From contig JBBDYQ010000009.1 in assembly GCA_040901445.1 (NCBI GenBank), positions 62,001 through 126,000 on the forward strand: a stretch of 64,000 bases of DNA, given 5' to 3'. The notes under the pieces were generated by a model. It was not told the origin of the DNA and ran no database searches. It saw only the letters and a list, made by a program, of their open reading frames with translations. The position numbers were made by a program, and so were the translations under genes. This DNA comes from Thermoleophilaceae bacterium (GTDB taxonomy: Bacteria; Actinomycetota; Thermoleophilia; Solirubrobacterales; Thermoleophilaceae). This document shows positions 52,851-64,000 of the stretch, piece after piece (positions within the stretch are counted from its first letter, which is position 1; each line of letters starts with the position of its first letter).

Positions 52851-53720
52851 CTACGCGGCGTCGCGCAGCGCGGCGAGCTCGTCGCGCTCGCCGAGGCGGC
52901 GCAGTGCGCGCTCCTCGAGCGCGCGGACCCGCTCGCCCGACACACCGAGCTTGCTGCCGGCCTGTCGCAGGCTGTGCGGGGCCTCGTTGCCGGTGCCGTA
53001 GCGCAGCTCGATGACGCGCCGCTCGACGTCGGGCAGCTCGGCGATCGCCTCCTGCACGGTGCGGTTGCGGAGCACCTCCGCCACGGTCTCGTCCGGCGAC
53101 TCCTCGTCGGCCGGGATCAGGTCGCCGAGGCTGGCCTCGCCGTCCTCGCCCACGGGCCGGTCGAGGCTCGTGGGGGCCTGGTCGACGTCGCGCAGGTCCT
53201 CGACCTCCTCGATCGTCAGGCCGGCGGCCGCGGCCACCTCCAGGATCGAGGGATCGCGGCCCAGCTTGGTGGCCAGCTCGCGCTCCGCCTTGGCGACCTT
53301 GCGCGTGCGCTGCGAGACGGACACGGGCAGGCGGATGACCCGCCCGGTGTTCTCGATGCCGCGCTGGATGGCCTGGCGGATCCAGAGGGTGGCGTACGTG
53401 GAGAAGCGGAAGCCCTTGCGCCAGTCGAACTTCTCGACCGCGCGGATGAGCCCGAGCATGCCCTCCTGGACGAGGTCGCCCAGGGGCAGGCCCTGGCCCT
53501 CGTAGCGGCGGGCCTGCGAGACCACGAGGCGCAGGTTGGAGTTGATCATGCGGTCCTTCGCGGCCAGGTCGCCCTTCTCGATGCGCTTGGAGAGCTCGAC
53601 CTCCTCGGGCGCGGTGAGCAGGGGCCACCGGCGCGATTCGCGCAGGAGCTGCTGGACCGGATCGAGGACCAGGTCCTCAACGGGGACGTCTTGCATCACT
53701 TGGTCGAAATTCCTATTCAT
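52851..53720 (-). CDS. Primary-type (SigA/RpoD-like) sigma factor
   Basis: A 289-residue sigma-70 factor. Region 1.2 (DPVQQLLRESRRWPLLTAPEE), region 2 (NLRLVVSQARRYEGQGLPLG, DLVQEGMLGLIRAVEKFDW and FSTYATLWIRQAIQRGI), region 3 (RLPVSVSQRTRKVAKAERE) and region 4 (LPDVERRVIELRYGTG and GVSGERVRALEERALRRL) are present. Region 1.1 is absent, so it may be a group 2 factor or a short primary factor. ATG 53720 lies nine bases after a strong -10, so the message is probably leaderless; a second Met is at codon 9. Its first codons are unusually AT-rich. Confidence 0.9.
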   Translation of the reverse strand: MNRNFDQVMQDVPVEDLVLDPVQQLLRESRRWPLLTAPEEVELSKRIEKGDLAAKDRMINSNLRLVVSQARRYEGQGLPLGDLVQEGMLGLIRAVEKFDWRKGFRFSTYATLWIRQAIQRGIENTGRVIRLPVSVSQRTRKVAKAERELATKLGRDPSILEVAAAAGLTIEEVEDLRDVDQAPTSLDRPVGEDGEASLGDLIPADEESPDETVAEVLRNRTVQEAIAELPDVERRVIELRYGTGNEAPHSLRQAGSKLGVSGERVRALEERALRRLGERDELAALRDAA

Positions 53721-53729
53721 ACAGTCGGT

Positions 53730-53757
53730 ATTGTAGCAAAATTAGTTGCGCGAGCAA
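53730..53757 (-). promoter_or_regulatory. Promoter of the sigma factor gene
   Basis: On the minus strand TTGCTC (53757-53752), a 16-base spacer and TACAAT (53735-53730) form a good promoter, the best -10 in the window. Only nine bases separate the -10 from the ATG at 53720, so transcription would start at or within a few bases of the start codon. Confidence 0.72.
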
Positions 53758-54063
53758 GCACTTGGCGCGCAGGACAAGTTCCTACCCTCACGCGAGCGAT
53801 CGGTTACCCGGGACGGACACCTTTGAACACACGTCCCCGGCAAAAGGCGCGCTGTGAGACGTATGTCACTCTTGGAGTACCGCAGAAGGCGCCGATTTCC
53901 TGCAACGGAGCCGTCAGGCGTCGGGCGGCACGCCACTCGACTCGCCGAGCTCGAAGCACTCGTCGGCGCCGCCCCCGGACGGGTGGTCGATGCTCCGATC
54001 CGGACGCGGGTTACGATCCCTTCCCTCAATCAGCCGCCAGACCCGAGGAGTTGAACCCGCATC
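53758..54063. other. Intergenic region between divergent sigma and pckG genes
   Basis: About 305 bases without a credible gene. A hairpin with an 8-base-pair stem and one bulge (CCGGGACG at 53808 with CGTCCCCGG ending at 53840) is visible. TACGAT (54012-54017) may be the -10 for pckG, followed by a leader of about 40 bases with GAGGAG before the GTG. I see nothing else that I can name. Confidence 0.5.
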
Positions 54064-55866
54064 GTGCTTGAAACGACTGCATCGACGAAGCACCAGCGCC
54101 TGCTGGCCTGGGTGGACGAGGTGGCCGCCCTCACGCAGCCAGAGCGCATCCACTGGTGTGATGGCTCCGCCGAGGAGTACGACGACCTCTGCCGGGCGCT
54201 CGTCGACGCCGGCACCTTCGAGCGCCTGTCCGACGCCAAGCGCCCGAATTCCTACCTCGCCTTCTCCGACCCCGGCGACGTCGCCCGCGTCGAGGACCGC
54301 ACCTTCATCTGCTCCGCCACCCGGGAGCAGGCGGGCCCCACGAACAACTGGCGCGAGCCCGATGAGATGCGCGCCAGCCTCAACGACCTCTTCCAGGGCT
54401 CCATGCAGGGCCGCACGATGTACGTCGTGCCGTTCTCGATGGGCCCGCTCGGCTCGCCGATAGCGCACATCGGAGTGCAGCTCACCGACTCCGCCTACGT
54501 GGCCGCGAGCATGCGGATCATGACCCGCATGGGGCAGGGCGCGCTCGACGTGCTGGGCGAGGAGGGGGAGTTCGTGCCGTGCCTGCATTCGGTGGGCATG
54601 CCGCTGGTCGACGGCGTCGATGACGTGCCGTGGCCCTGCAACGCCGACAACAAGTACATCGTCCACTTCCCCGAGACGCGCGAGATCTGGTCATACGGCT
54701 CGGGCTACGGCGGCAACGCGCTCCTGGGCAAGAAGTGCTTCGCGCTGCGCATCGCGTCGGTCATGGCCCGCGACGAGGGCTGGATGGCCGAGCACATGCT
54801 CATCCTCAAGCTCACCTCGCCCGAGGGGGAGGTCAAGTACGTCACGGGCGCGTTCCCGTCGGCGTGCGGCAAGACCAACCTGGCCATGCTCATCCCGACG
54901 CTCGAGGGCTGGAAGGTCGAGACCGTGGGCGACGACATCGCGTGGATGAAGTTCGGCTCCGACGGCCGCCTGTACGCGGTCAACCCCGAGGCCGGCTTCT
55001 TCGGCGTGGCGCCCGGGACGGGTGAGGAGACCAATCCCAACGCCATGGAAACCCTCAGCGAGAACTCGGTCTTCACCAACTGCGCGAGGACCGACGGCGA
55101 CGACGTCTGGTGGGAGGGCATGACCAAGGAGGTCCCCGGCCATCTGATCGACTGGCACGGCAACGACTGGACGCCGAGGTCCGAGACGCCCGCCGCCCAT
55201 CCCAACGCGCGCTTCACCACGCCGGCGGCCCAGTGCCCGTCGATCGCGCCGGAGTGGGACGACCCCGCGGGAGTGCCCATCGACGCGTTCCTGTTCGGCG
55301 GCCGCCGCTCCACGGTGGTGCCGCTGGTCACCGAGGCGCGCGACTGGGAGCACGGCGTCTTCCTCGGGGCCACCATGTCGTCGGAGACCACGGCGGCCGC
55401 CGCGGGGCAGGTCGGCGCGCTGCGCTTCGACCCGTTCGCGATGCTGCCGTTCTGCGGCTACAACATGGCCGAGTACTTCGCCCACTGGCTGGAGATCGGC
55501 GAGCGGGGTGACCCCGCCAAGCTGCCGCGGATCTTCTATGTCAACTGGTTCCGCAAGGACGAGGACGGCAAGTTCCTCTGGCCGGGCTTCGGCGAGAACA
55601 GCCGTGTGCTCGAGTGGGTCTTCCGCCGCTGCGCGGGCACCGGCGAGGCGGAGGAGTCCGCACTCGGCCTCGTGCCGGTCGAGGGTGACCTCGACGTCGA
55701 GGGCCTGGACGTCTCGGCCGACGACATGCGCGAGCTGCTGAAGGCCGATCCCGGGCAGCTCAGGGCCCAGCTTCCCCAGATGAAGGAGCACCTGGCCACC
55801 TTCGGCGACCAGCTCCCGGGCGCGCTGCGCGCCCAGCTGGACACGCTCGAGCAGCGGCTGGCGTAG
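54064..55866 (+). CDS. pckG: Phosphoenolpyruvate carboxykinase (GTP)
   Basis: A 600-residue GTP-dependent PEPCK that makes PEP from oxaloacetate in gluconeogenesis or the reverse. The P-loop is AFPSACGKT (residues 263-271, Lys270). [20 protein letters not shown] binds substrate and metal, [17 protein letters not shown] and [14 protein letters not shown] contain further active-site residues, and [13 protein letters not shown] is a family block. Length matches the GTP type rather than the ATP type. The GTG start at 54064 follows a GAGGAG site. The next gene is 48 bases on. Confidence 0.96.
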   Translation: MLETTASTKHQRLLAWVDEVAALTQPERIHWCDGSAEEYDDLCRALVDAGTFERLSDAKRPNSYLAFSDPGDVARVEDRTFICSATREQAGPTNNWREPDEMRASLNDLFQGSMQGRTMYVVPFSMGPLGSPIAHIGVQLTDSAYVAASMRIMTRMGQGALDVLGEEGEFVPCLHSVGMPLVDGVDDVPWPCNADNKYIVHFPETREIWSYGSGYGGNALLGKKCFALRIASVMARDEGWMAEHMLILKLTSPEGEVKYVTGAFPSACGKTNLAMLIPTLEGWKVETVGDDIAWMKFGSDGRLYAVNPEAGFFGVAPGTGEETNPNAMETLSENSVFTNCARTDGDDVWWEGMTKEVPGHLIDWHGNDWTPRSETPAAHPNARFTTPAAQCPSIAPEWDDPAGVPIDAFLFGGRRSTVVPLVTEARDWEHGVFLGATMSSETTAAAAGQVGALRFDPFAMLPFCGYNMAEYFAHWLEIGERGDPAKLPRIFYVNWFRKDEDGKFLWPGFGENSRVLEWVFRRCAGTGEAEESALGLVPVEGDLDVEGLDVSADDMRELLKADPGQLRAQLPQMKEHLATFGDQLPGALRAQLDTLEQRLA

Positions 55867-55914
55867 GCCCGTAGGCTTTCCGCCCAGAGGAGCCGTTCGA
55901 GGAGAGGAGCGCCC

Positions 55915-57534
<1,620 letters not shown>

Positions 57535-57546
57535 GCATGGAAGGTT

Positions 57547-57591
57547 GAACGTCCCACGCACCCCCCTATTACGGGGGCGTGTGGGACGTTC
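57547..57591. repeat. GAACGTCCC palindrome, copy 2
   Basis: GAACGTCCCACGCACCCCC (57547-57565) and GGGGGCGTGTGGGACGTTC (57573-57591) form a 19-base-pair imperfect stem with a 7-base loop, 12 bases after the acyl-CoA synthetase stop. It probably terminates that gene. It shares its tips with copies at 24094 and 59964. Confidence 0.78.
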
Positions 57592-57675
57592 GAAATGCGG
57601 CTGGCGGCGATGCGAGGGGACCGGGCGGCGCTGCTAGGCTCTACGGCCTTACCCAAAGTAAGGAGCTTTCAGACC

Positions 57676-59949
<2,274 letters not shown>

Positions 59950-59963
59950 CCCCACACCACGAC

Positions 59964-60008
59964 GAACGTCCCGGAACCCCCCGTCGAGGGGGGTACTCCG
60001 GGACGTTC
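59964..60008. repeat. GAACGTCCC palindrome, copy 3
   Basis: GAACGTCCCGGAACCCCCC (59964-59982) and GGGGGGTACTCCGGGACGTTC (59988-60008, 21 bases by position) form a hairpin with short unpaired bases in one arm. An outer repeat, CTGACCCCACAC before it and GTGTGGTCAG after it, extends the pairing. It sits between the convergent ends of lon and the gene at 60017, so it could act as a two-way terminator. Confidence 0.78.
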
Positions 60009-60016
60009 ATGTGTGG

Positions 60017-60382
60017 TCAGGCGTGCGGCTCGAAGCCCGAGCCCGGCGGCGTGCCGGGTGCGGCGCCGGTCGCGCCCTGGTTCGGGGGCGTCGGCGCGGT
60101 GGGCCCGCCGATGTCTCGATCCGAGCGCGTGCCGGTGCCCGCGGGGTGGCCCTCCTGGGGCGTCGTGTGCACGTGCGGGCCGCCGTTGCGCGAGCGGCGG
60201 GCGAGCGCCACCGCCGCGGCGCAAGCGCCTACGACGCTGATCGCACCCGCCGCGGCCGCGCGCGGGTGGGCGGACGCCTCCCGGCGCGCCCTGCGCGAGA
60301 CGGCGCCGCTCGTCTGGCGGGCCTGCCGCTTCGCCCGCTCCGCGCGGGAGCGGTTCCCCGGCAGCATGGCTGTCACGTCCAT
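60017..60382 (-). CDS. Small basic membrane protein of unknown function
   Basis: A 121-residue protein. A very basic N-terminal part (SRAERAKRQARQTSGAVSRR) is followed by one membrane helix (AAAAGAISVVGACAAAVALA) and a Pro/Gly/Thr-rich tail, probably outside. AAGGAG lies six bases before ATG 60382, which supports that start over longer frames. No family is recognised. Confidence 0.62.
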   Translation of the reverse strand: MDVTAMLPGNRSRAERAKRQARQTSGAVSRRARREASAHPRAAAAGAISVVGACAAAVALARRSRNGGPHVHTTPQEGHPAGTGTRSDRDIGGPTAPTPPNQGATGAAPGTPPGSGFEPHA

Positions 60383-60447
60383 CTCGGCTCCTTCCGTCGG
60401 TTCATCGCTCGCCACTGCCCGGCCCCGGCGCCGGGAAACGCCCGAAA

Positions 60448-61305
60448 CTAGAGGTAAGCCGGATTCGGCAGGTAGGGGCTCATGGGACCGGGTTTCCCCC
60501 GCACGAAGGTCGGACCGCATGGCTCGAGCGACAGGCCGGCGTCCAGCATCACCGGCACCGCCCAGCCCTGCCTCTGGGTGACGAACATGACGCCGCACTC
60601 GTGGGCGGGCGGCGCCGCGGCGAGAGCGGCCCAGAGCAGGGCGCGGGCGCCATCCTCGTCGCGGGCGGCCAGCAGGGCGGGGGAGCCGTCGCGCTCGAAC
60701 ACGTAGCCGCGATCGGGCAGAACCAGCAGCCCGAACCCCGCCTCGAGCAGCTTCTCGTGGTCGGGGCCATGTGCGGCGCCGCGCTGCTCGCGGTCGACGG
60801 CGGCGGCCAGGTCCAGGTCGGCGCTCTCACCCTCGCGCACGCCGAGCCCGCCGGGGATCGCGTCGCGGCGCACCACTCCGAAGCCCTCCACCGCCGGCTG
60901 CAGCGCAAAGCCCGCACGGGCGTAGCTGCGCAGTGCGCGCGGGTCGAGCGAGGACAGGATGATCTGCGCGCGCGTGCCCTCCGCGGTGGCCAGCGCTCGC
61001 TCGAGCAGCCGCCGGCCCAGCCCGTTGGACTGCACGCTGGGCGCCACCGCGAGCAGAGACAGGCCCCACACGCCCTCGCGTACGAGCGCCATGGCCACGC
61101 CGCGGACGCCCGTGCCGTCGTCGGCCACCCAGGCGCCCTGCGGGTCGGTGTCCAGCAGATGCCGCACGCGCTCCAGCCCACGCCGCCAGCGCACGTCCGC
61201 CGGCTCCGTGGTGGCGGGCCAGCGCTCGTTGCGCGCCTCGAAGGCCGCCTGGCTCGTGGCGAAGGCGGCCTGGATGTCCGCGTCGTCCATGGGGCGCAGG
61301 TCCAC
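60448..61305 (-). CDS. GNAT family N-acetyltransferase (two-domain)
   Basis: A 285-residue protein. The first half is a GNAT domain with the acetyl-CoA loop VQSNGLGRRLLERAL and the following SSLDPRALRSYARAGFAL; the second half appears to be a degenerate GNAT-like domain with FVTQRQGWAVPVMLDAGLSL. The ATG at 61305 diverges from a cupin gene. Substrate cannot be told. Confidence 0.78.
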   Translation of the reverse strand: MDLRPMDDADIQAAFATSQAAFEARNERWPATTEPADVRWRRGLERVRHLLDTDPQGAWVADDGTGVRGVAMALVREGVWGLSLLAVAPSVQSNGLGRRLLERALATAEGTRAQIILSSLDPRALRSYARAGFALQPAVEGFGVVRRDAIPGGLGVREGESADLDLAAAVDREQRGAAHGPDHEKLLEAGFGLLVLPDRGYVFERDGSPALLAARDEDGARALLWAALAAAPPAHECGVMFVTQRQGWAVPVMLDAGLSLEPCGPTFVRGKPGPMSPYLPNPAYL

Positions 61306-61349
61306 GGCTAGAGCCTATGGTTCCCGCATCCCGTCGAGAGGAGACCGGC

Positions 61350-61781
61350 ATGGCCGATGAGGTGAAGGACGTCGTCGAGGGCGAGGGGTTCGCCGTGGCG
61401 AACATCGACGGGCTCGGGGACGGGCCCGGCTTCCGCAAGGTCCGGCGCGAGCTCGGCGTGACCGCGTTCGGCATCAACGCGATCGTGCTGCCGTCCGGCG
61501 CCGAGACCGGCCGCCACTACCACGACGAGCAGGAGGAGACGTACTTCGTCCACCGCGGGCTCGTCGAGTTCGAGTTCGGTGACGGCTCCACCCACCTGCT
61601 CGGCCCCGGCGGCCTCGCGCGCGTGGACGCCGCCACGGTGCGGAAGATGAAGAGCGTGGGGGACGAGGACGCCGTCTACGTGATCGCGGGCGGCAAGGAC
61701 GGCTACGTGGGCCGCGATGGCCGGATGCCGGAGGGCGAGGAACGTGTGCACGGGGGCCCGCCTGGCGCGCCCGCCGCATAG
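61350..61781 (+). CDS. Cupin domain protein
   Basis: A 143-residue single cupin. Metal-ligand motif 1 is GRHYHDEQEETYFVHRG (the His, His, Glu pattern G(X)5HXH(X)3,4E in relaxed form), with the second motif GGLARVDAATVR less clear, so one ligand may be missing. GAGAGGAG precedes ATG 61350. TATGGT (61315-61320) may be the -10. Function could range from sugar isomerase to sensor; none is assigned. Confidence 0.78.
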   Translation: MADEVKDVVEGEGFAVANIDGLGDGPGFRKVRRELGVTAFGINAIVLPSGAETGRHYHDEQEETYFVHRGLVEFEFGDGSTHLLGPGGLARVDAATVRKMKSVGDEDAVYVIAGGKDGYVGRDGRMPEGEERVHGGPPGAPAA

Positions 61782-61853
61782 CCCGCCCGGTTTCAGCGAG
61801 TGGGCAGTGGGCATCAGGCCTCCTGGGGCAGGAATCCCAGGAGAGGAGAACGC

Positions 61854-62228
61854 ATGTCCGCCGGAGCGATAATCGCCATCGCAATCGTCGCCGCCATCGT
61901 GCTTGTGGCCCTGTTTGTGGCCCTCCCGCGCATGCGGGGCAAGACGGCAGAGCGCAAGCGGGCGCGTGAGGAGCGCGGGCGCGAGCAGGAGCTCGGGCGC
62001 CGGCGCGAGTCCGCGACGGAGATGCACCGCGGGGCCGCCCGGGAGGAATCAGTGGAGGCCGAGCGGCTGGAGCACGAGGCTCAGGTGCGCCGCGCCGAGG
62101 CCTCCAAGCAGGGCGAGCGCGCCGAGATGCACGAGCGCGGGATGGCGGACGACCAGCTCGTGCGCGACGACGAGCGCGACCTGGCCGCCCACGCCGAGCG
62201 CGAGCGCGGGCGGGAGCCGCGCCGTTAG
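61854..62228 (+). CDS. Small membrane-anchored coiled-coil protein
   Basis: A 124-residue protein with one N-terminal membrane helix (SAGAIIAIAIVAAIVLVALF) followed by a long Arg/Glu-rich, mostly helical cytosolic stretch that should form a coiled coil. AGGAGAGGAGA precedes ATG 61854. Proteins of this shape occur widely in the phylum, but no function is known to me. It converges on the aldehyde dehydrogenase gene with a 13-base gap. Confidence 0.66.
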   Translation: MSAGAIIAIAIVAAIVLVALFVALPRMRGKTAERKRAREERGREQELGRRRESATEMHRGAAREESVEAERLEHEAQVRRAEASKQGERAEMHERGMADDQLVRDDERDLAAHAERERGREPRR

Positions 62229-62241
62229 GGGCGGCGCGCGA

Positions 62242-63735
62242 TCACGTCAGGCTGGTCCAGACCGTCTTCACCTCGAGGTAGGCGTCGAGGTTGGCGTGGC
62301 CCATCTCACGGCCGATCCCCGAGGCCTTGTAGCCCCCGAACGGGGCCGCGGGGTCGGCCGGGCCCCACACGTTGATGTACACCGACCCCGCCTGCAGCTT
62401 GGCGGCGACGTTGTGGGCGTTGGCCACGTCGCGGGTCCAGATGCCCGCGGCGAGGCCGTACTCGGTGTCGTTGGCCCGCCGCGCCACCTCGTCCAGGTCG
62501 TCGTAGGGCATGGCCACCAGCACCGGGCCGAAGATCTCCTCGCGGGCGATCTTCATGTCGTCGCTGACGCCCGTGAACAGGGTGGGGGAGACGAAATACC
62601 CGCCGTTGGCGTCGTCCGGAGCGCCGCCACCGGCCACGACCTCCGCGCCCTGCTCCCTGCCGGACTCGATGTAGCCCAGCACGCGCTCGTGCTGCTCCTT
62701 CGACACCACCGGCCCGAACTGCGTGCCCTTCTCGAGCCCGGGCCCCACCTTGGCCTTGCCGGCGGCGTCGGCCAGGCCGGAGACCACGGTGTCGAACTGG
62801 TCCTTGTGAACGTACAGGCGGGAGCCGGCGTTGCAGGCCTGCCCGGTGTTGAAGTAGATGCCCTGGAACGAGCCGGCGACGGCCGCCTCGAGGTCGGCGT
62901 CCGGGAGGATGATGTTGGGCGACTTGCCACCCAGCTCGAGCGTGACCCGCTTGAGCATCCGCCCGCAGGTCTCGCCGATGGCGCGACCGACCTCGGTGGA
63001 GCCGGTGAAGGCGATCTTCGCGATGCCGGGGTGGTCCACGACCGTCCGGCCCGTCTCGCCGTCGCCGGTGAGCACGTTGACCACGCCCGGCGGCAGGCCG
63101 GCCTCGGCCACGAGCTCGGCCAGGCGCAGCGCCGTGAGCGGCGTCTGCTCGGCAGGCTTGAGGATCACCGTGCAGCCCGCCGCCAGCGCGGGCGCGATCT
63201 TCCACGCAGCCATCAGCAGGGGGAAGTTCCAGGGGATGATCTGGCCGCAGACCCCCACCGGCTCCTTGCGCGTGTACACGAACGCGTTGGGCCACGAGAC
63301 GGGGATCGTCTCTCCCTCGATCTTCGTGGGCCAGCCGGCGTAGTACTGCAGGTGCGCCACCGACCCCGCGACGTCGACCGCCTTGGCGTACGCCACCGGC
63401 TTGCCGTTGTCGAGCGCCTCGAGCTCGGCCAGCTCGTCCGCGTTCTCCTGCATGAGATCGGCCAGGCGGTGCATGAGCAGCCCGCGCCCGTGCGCCGGCA
63501 TCTGCGCCCACGGCCCCTCGAGCGCGGCCGCGGCCGCCTTCACCGCGCGGTCGGTGTCCTCGGCGCCCGCGTGCGCCACGCTGGTGATCGGCTCGCCGGT
63601 GGCCGGGTCGGCCGTCTCGAACGTGCGCCCGTCGGCGGCCTCCACCCATTCGTTGCCGATGAAGAGCTTGCCGGGGCCGCGTTCGACGAAGGCCCGGGCG
63701 GCGTCGGAGAGCTTGGCGGCGGTGTCGGTGGTCAT
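62242..63735 (-). CDS. NAD(P)-dependent aldehyde dehydrogenase
   Basis: A 497-residue enzyme oxidising an aldehyde to the acid. The catalytic Cys301 is in FNTGQACNAGSR, the general base Glu267 in LELGGKSP, and Asn170 in IIPWNFPL; IAFTGSTEVG contacts NAD. Length and motifs are those of the common ALDH1/2-like tetrameric enzymes, with betaine- or retinal-type specificity unknown. It lies 26 bases downstream of a Zn-type alcohol dehydrogenase gene on the same strand, suggesting an alcohol-to-acid pathway. Confidence 0.92.
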   Translation of the reverse strand: MTTDTAAKLSDAARAFVERGPGKLFIGNEWVEAADGRTFETADPATGEPITSVAHAGAEDTDRAVKAAAAALEGPWAQMPAHGRGLLMHRLADLMQENADELAELEALDNGKPVAYAKAVDVAGSVAHLQYYAGWPTKIEGETIPVSWPNAFVYTRKEPVGVCGQIIPWNFPLLMAAWKIAPALAAGCTVILKPAEQTPLTALRLAELVAEAGLPPGVVNVLTGDGETGRTVVDHPGIAKIAFTGSTEVGRAIGETCGRMLKRVTLELGGKSPNIILPDADLEAAVAGSFQGIYFNTGQACNAGSRLYVHKDQFDTVVSGLADAAGKAKVGPGLEKGTQFGPVVSKEQHERVLGYIESGREQGAEVVAGGGAPDDANGGYFVSPTLFTGVSDDMKIAREEIFGPVLVAMPYDDLDEVARRANDTEYGLAAGIWTRDVANAHNVAAKLQAGSVYINVWGPADPAAPFGGYKASGIGREMGHANLDAYLEVKTVWTSLT

Positions 63736-63761
63736 TGCTCCTCCTTCGTGGGTGCGGCTGT

Positions 63762-64000
63762 TCAGGGCGACAGCACGATCTTCAGCGCCTCGCGGCGGTC
63801 GTAGACCTCGTACGCCTCAGCGGCGTCCGCGAGCGGCATGTGATGGCTGACGAGCGGGGCGGGGTCGAGCACGCCGCGCTCGAGCAGGCGCAGCACCGGG
63901 TCCACGTGCCCGATCACGTTGGCGTGTCCGGTGACGAGCGTGAGCGCCTTTATCCAGACGAGGCCCATGTGCACCTGGATGCGCTCGGCGTACACGCCGA
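63762..64000 (-). CDS. Zn-dependent alcohol dehydrogenase, C-terminal part (cut by window edge)
   Basis: The last 79 codons of a medium-chain dehydrogenase. The end of the protein, HHMPLADAAEAYEVYDRREALKIVL, is typical of the glutathione-independent formaldehyde or threonine dehydrogenase-like group, where the C-terminus returns to the catalytic domain. The zinc and NAD sites lie beyond the right edge. It is upstream of the aldehyde dehydrogenase gene and probably in the same operon. Confidence 0.75.
   Translation of the reverse strand, partial: GVYAERIQVHMGLVWIKALTLVTGHANVIGHVDPVLRLLERGVLDPAPLVSHHMPLADAAEAYEVYDRREALKIVLSP

Overview
The window is one continuous stretch of very GC-rich chromosomal DNA (about 70% GC or more by eye, with nearly every third codon position G or C). 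It fits an Actinomycetota genome of the class Thermoleophilia, probably near Solirubrobacter or Conexibacter. Supporting signs are TAnnnT -10 elements placed 6-11 bases before many start codons (leaderless transcripts), DtxR/IdeR-type iron boxes, a GTP-type PEP carboxykinase, frequent GTG starts, and a secreted copper protein ending in an Arg-rich domain with DTTAPS and AVDAAGN motifs. I saw no rRNA, tRNA, prophage, insertion sequence or CRISPR array. The taxonomic placement is inference.

Layout. 1-3604 (minus): a cut-off acyl-CoA dehydrogenase, a degenerate GGDEF protein, a cupredoxin and a flavin monooxygenase. 3655-4685: an iron-box-controlled lipoprotein resembling FEA1. 4699-15487 (plus): M20 peptidase, LCP glycopolymer ligase, UDP-sugar dehydrogenase, two sugar nucleotidyltransferases and a sugar-phosphate isomerase, with a MerR regulator, S-adenosylhomocysteinase and a catalytically altered paralogue between them. 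15522-18828 (minus): nitronate monooxygenase-like enzyme, a transglycosylase/M15 fusion and a CtaG-like protein. 18910-24059: comF, hpf, secA and prfB with a programmed frameshift. 24171-29654: nadC, a secreted subtilase and nadA overlapping end to end, then a RibD-like reductase. 29743-37156: ftsE, ftsX, ctpA, a short RNase R, a SigB/F-type sigma factor, smpB, an M50 protease (minus) and tmRNA.

37226-52758 is more accessory: two tandem TetR regulators with candidate operators before a secreted protein, an extracellular dipeptidase-like enzyme, GH31 and GH3 glycosidases, DoxX and small envelope proteins, an OsmC protein and an RsbW-like kinase. 52851-64000 returns to core functions: a primary-type sigma factor (minus, leaderless), pckG, an acyl-CoA synthetase, lon, small proteins, a cupin, an aldehyde dehydrogenase and a cut-off alcohol dehydrogenase.

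Common themes are envelope assembly and turnover (LCP, nucleotide sugars, FtsEX, CtpA, lytic enzymes), protein quality control (SecA, RF2, SmpB/tmRNA, Lon, HPF) and NAD and methyl-cycle metabolism. Most unusual are the AhcY paralogue lacking its catalytic Lys and Asp, the iron-box FEA1-like lipoprotein, the transglycosylase/M15 fusion, the RF2 frameshift site without an evident internal Shine-Dalgarno, a rare-codon patch on the UDP-sugar dehydrogenase active site, and three kinds of intergenic palindromic repeat.
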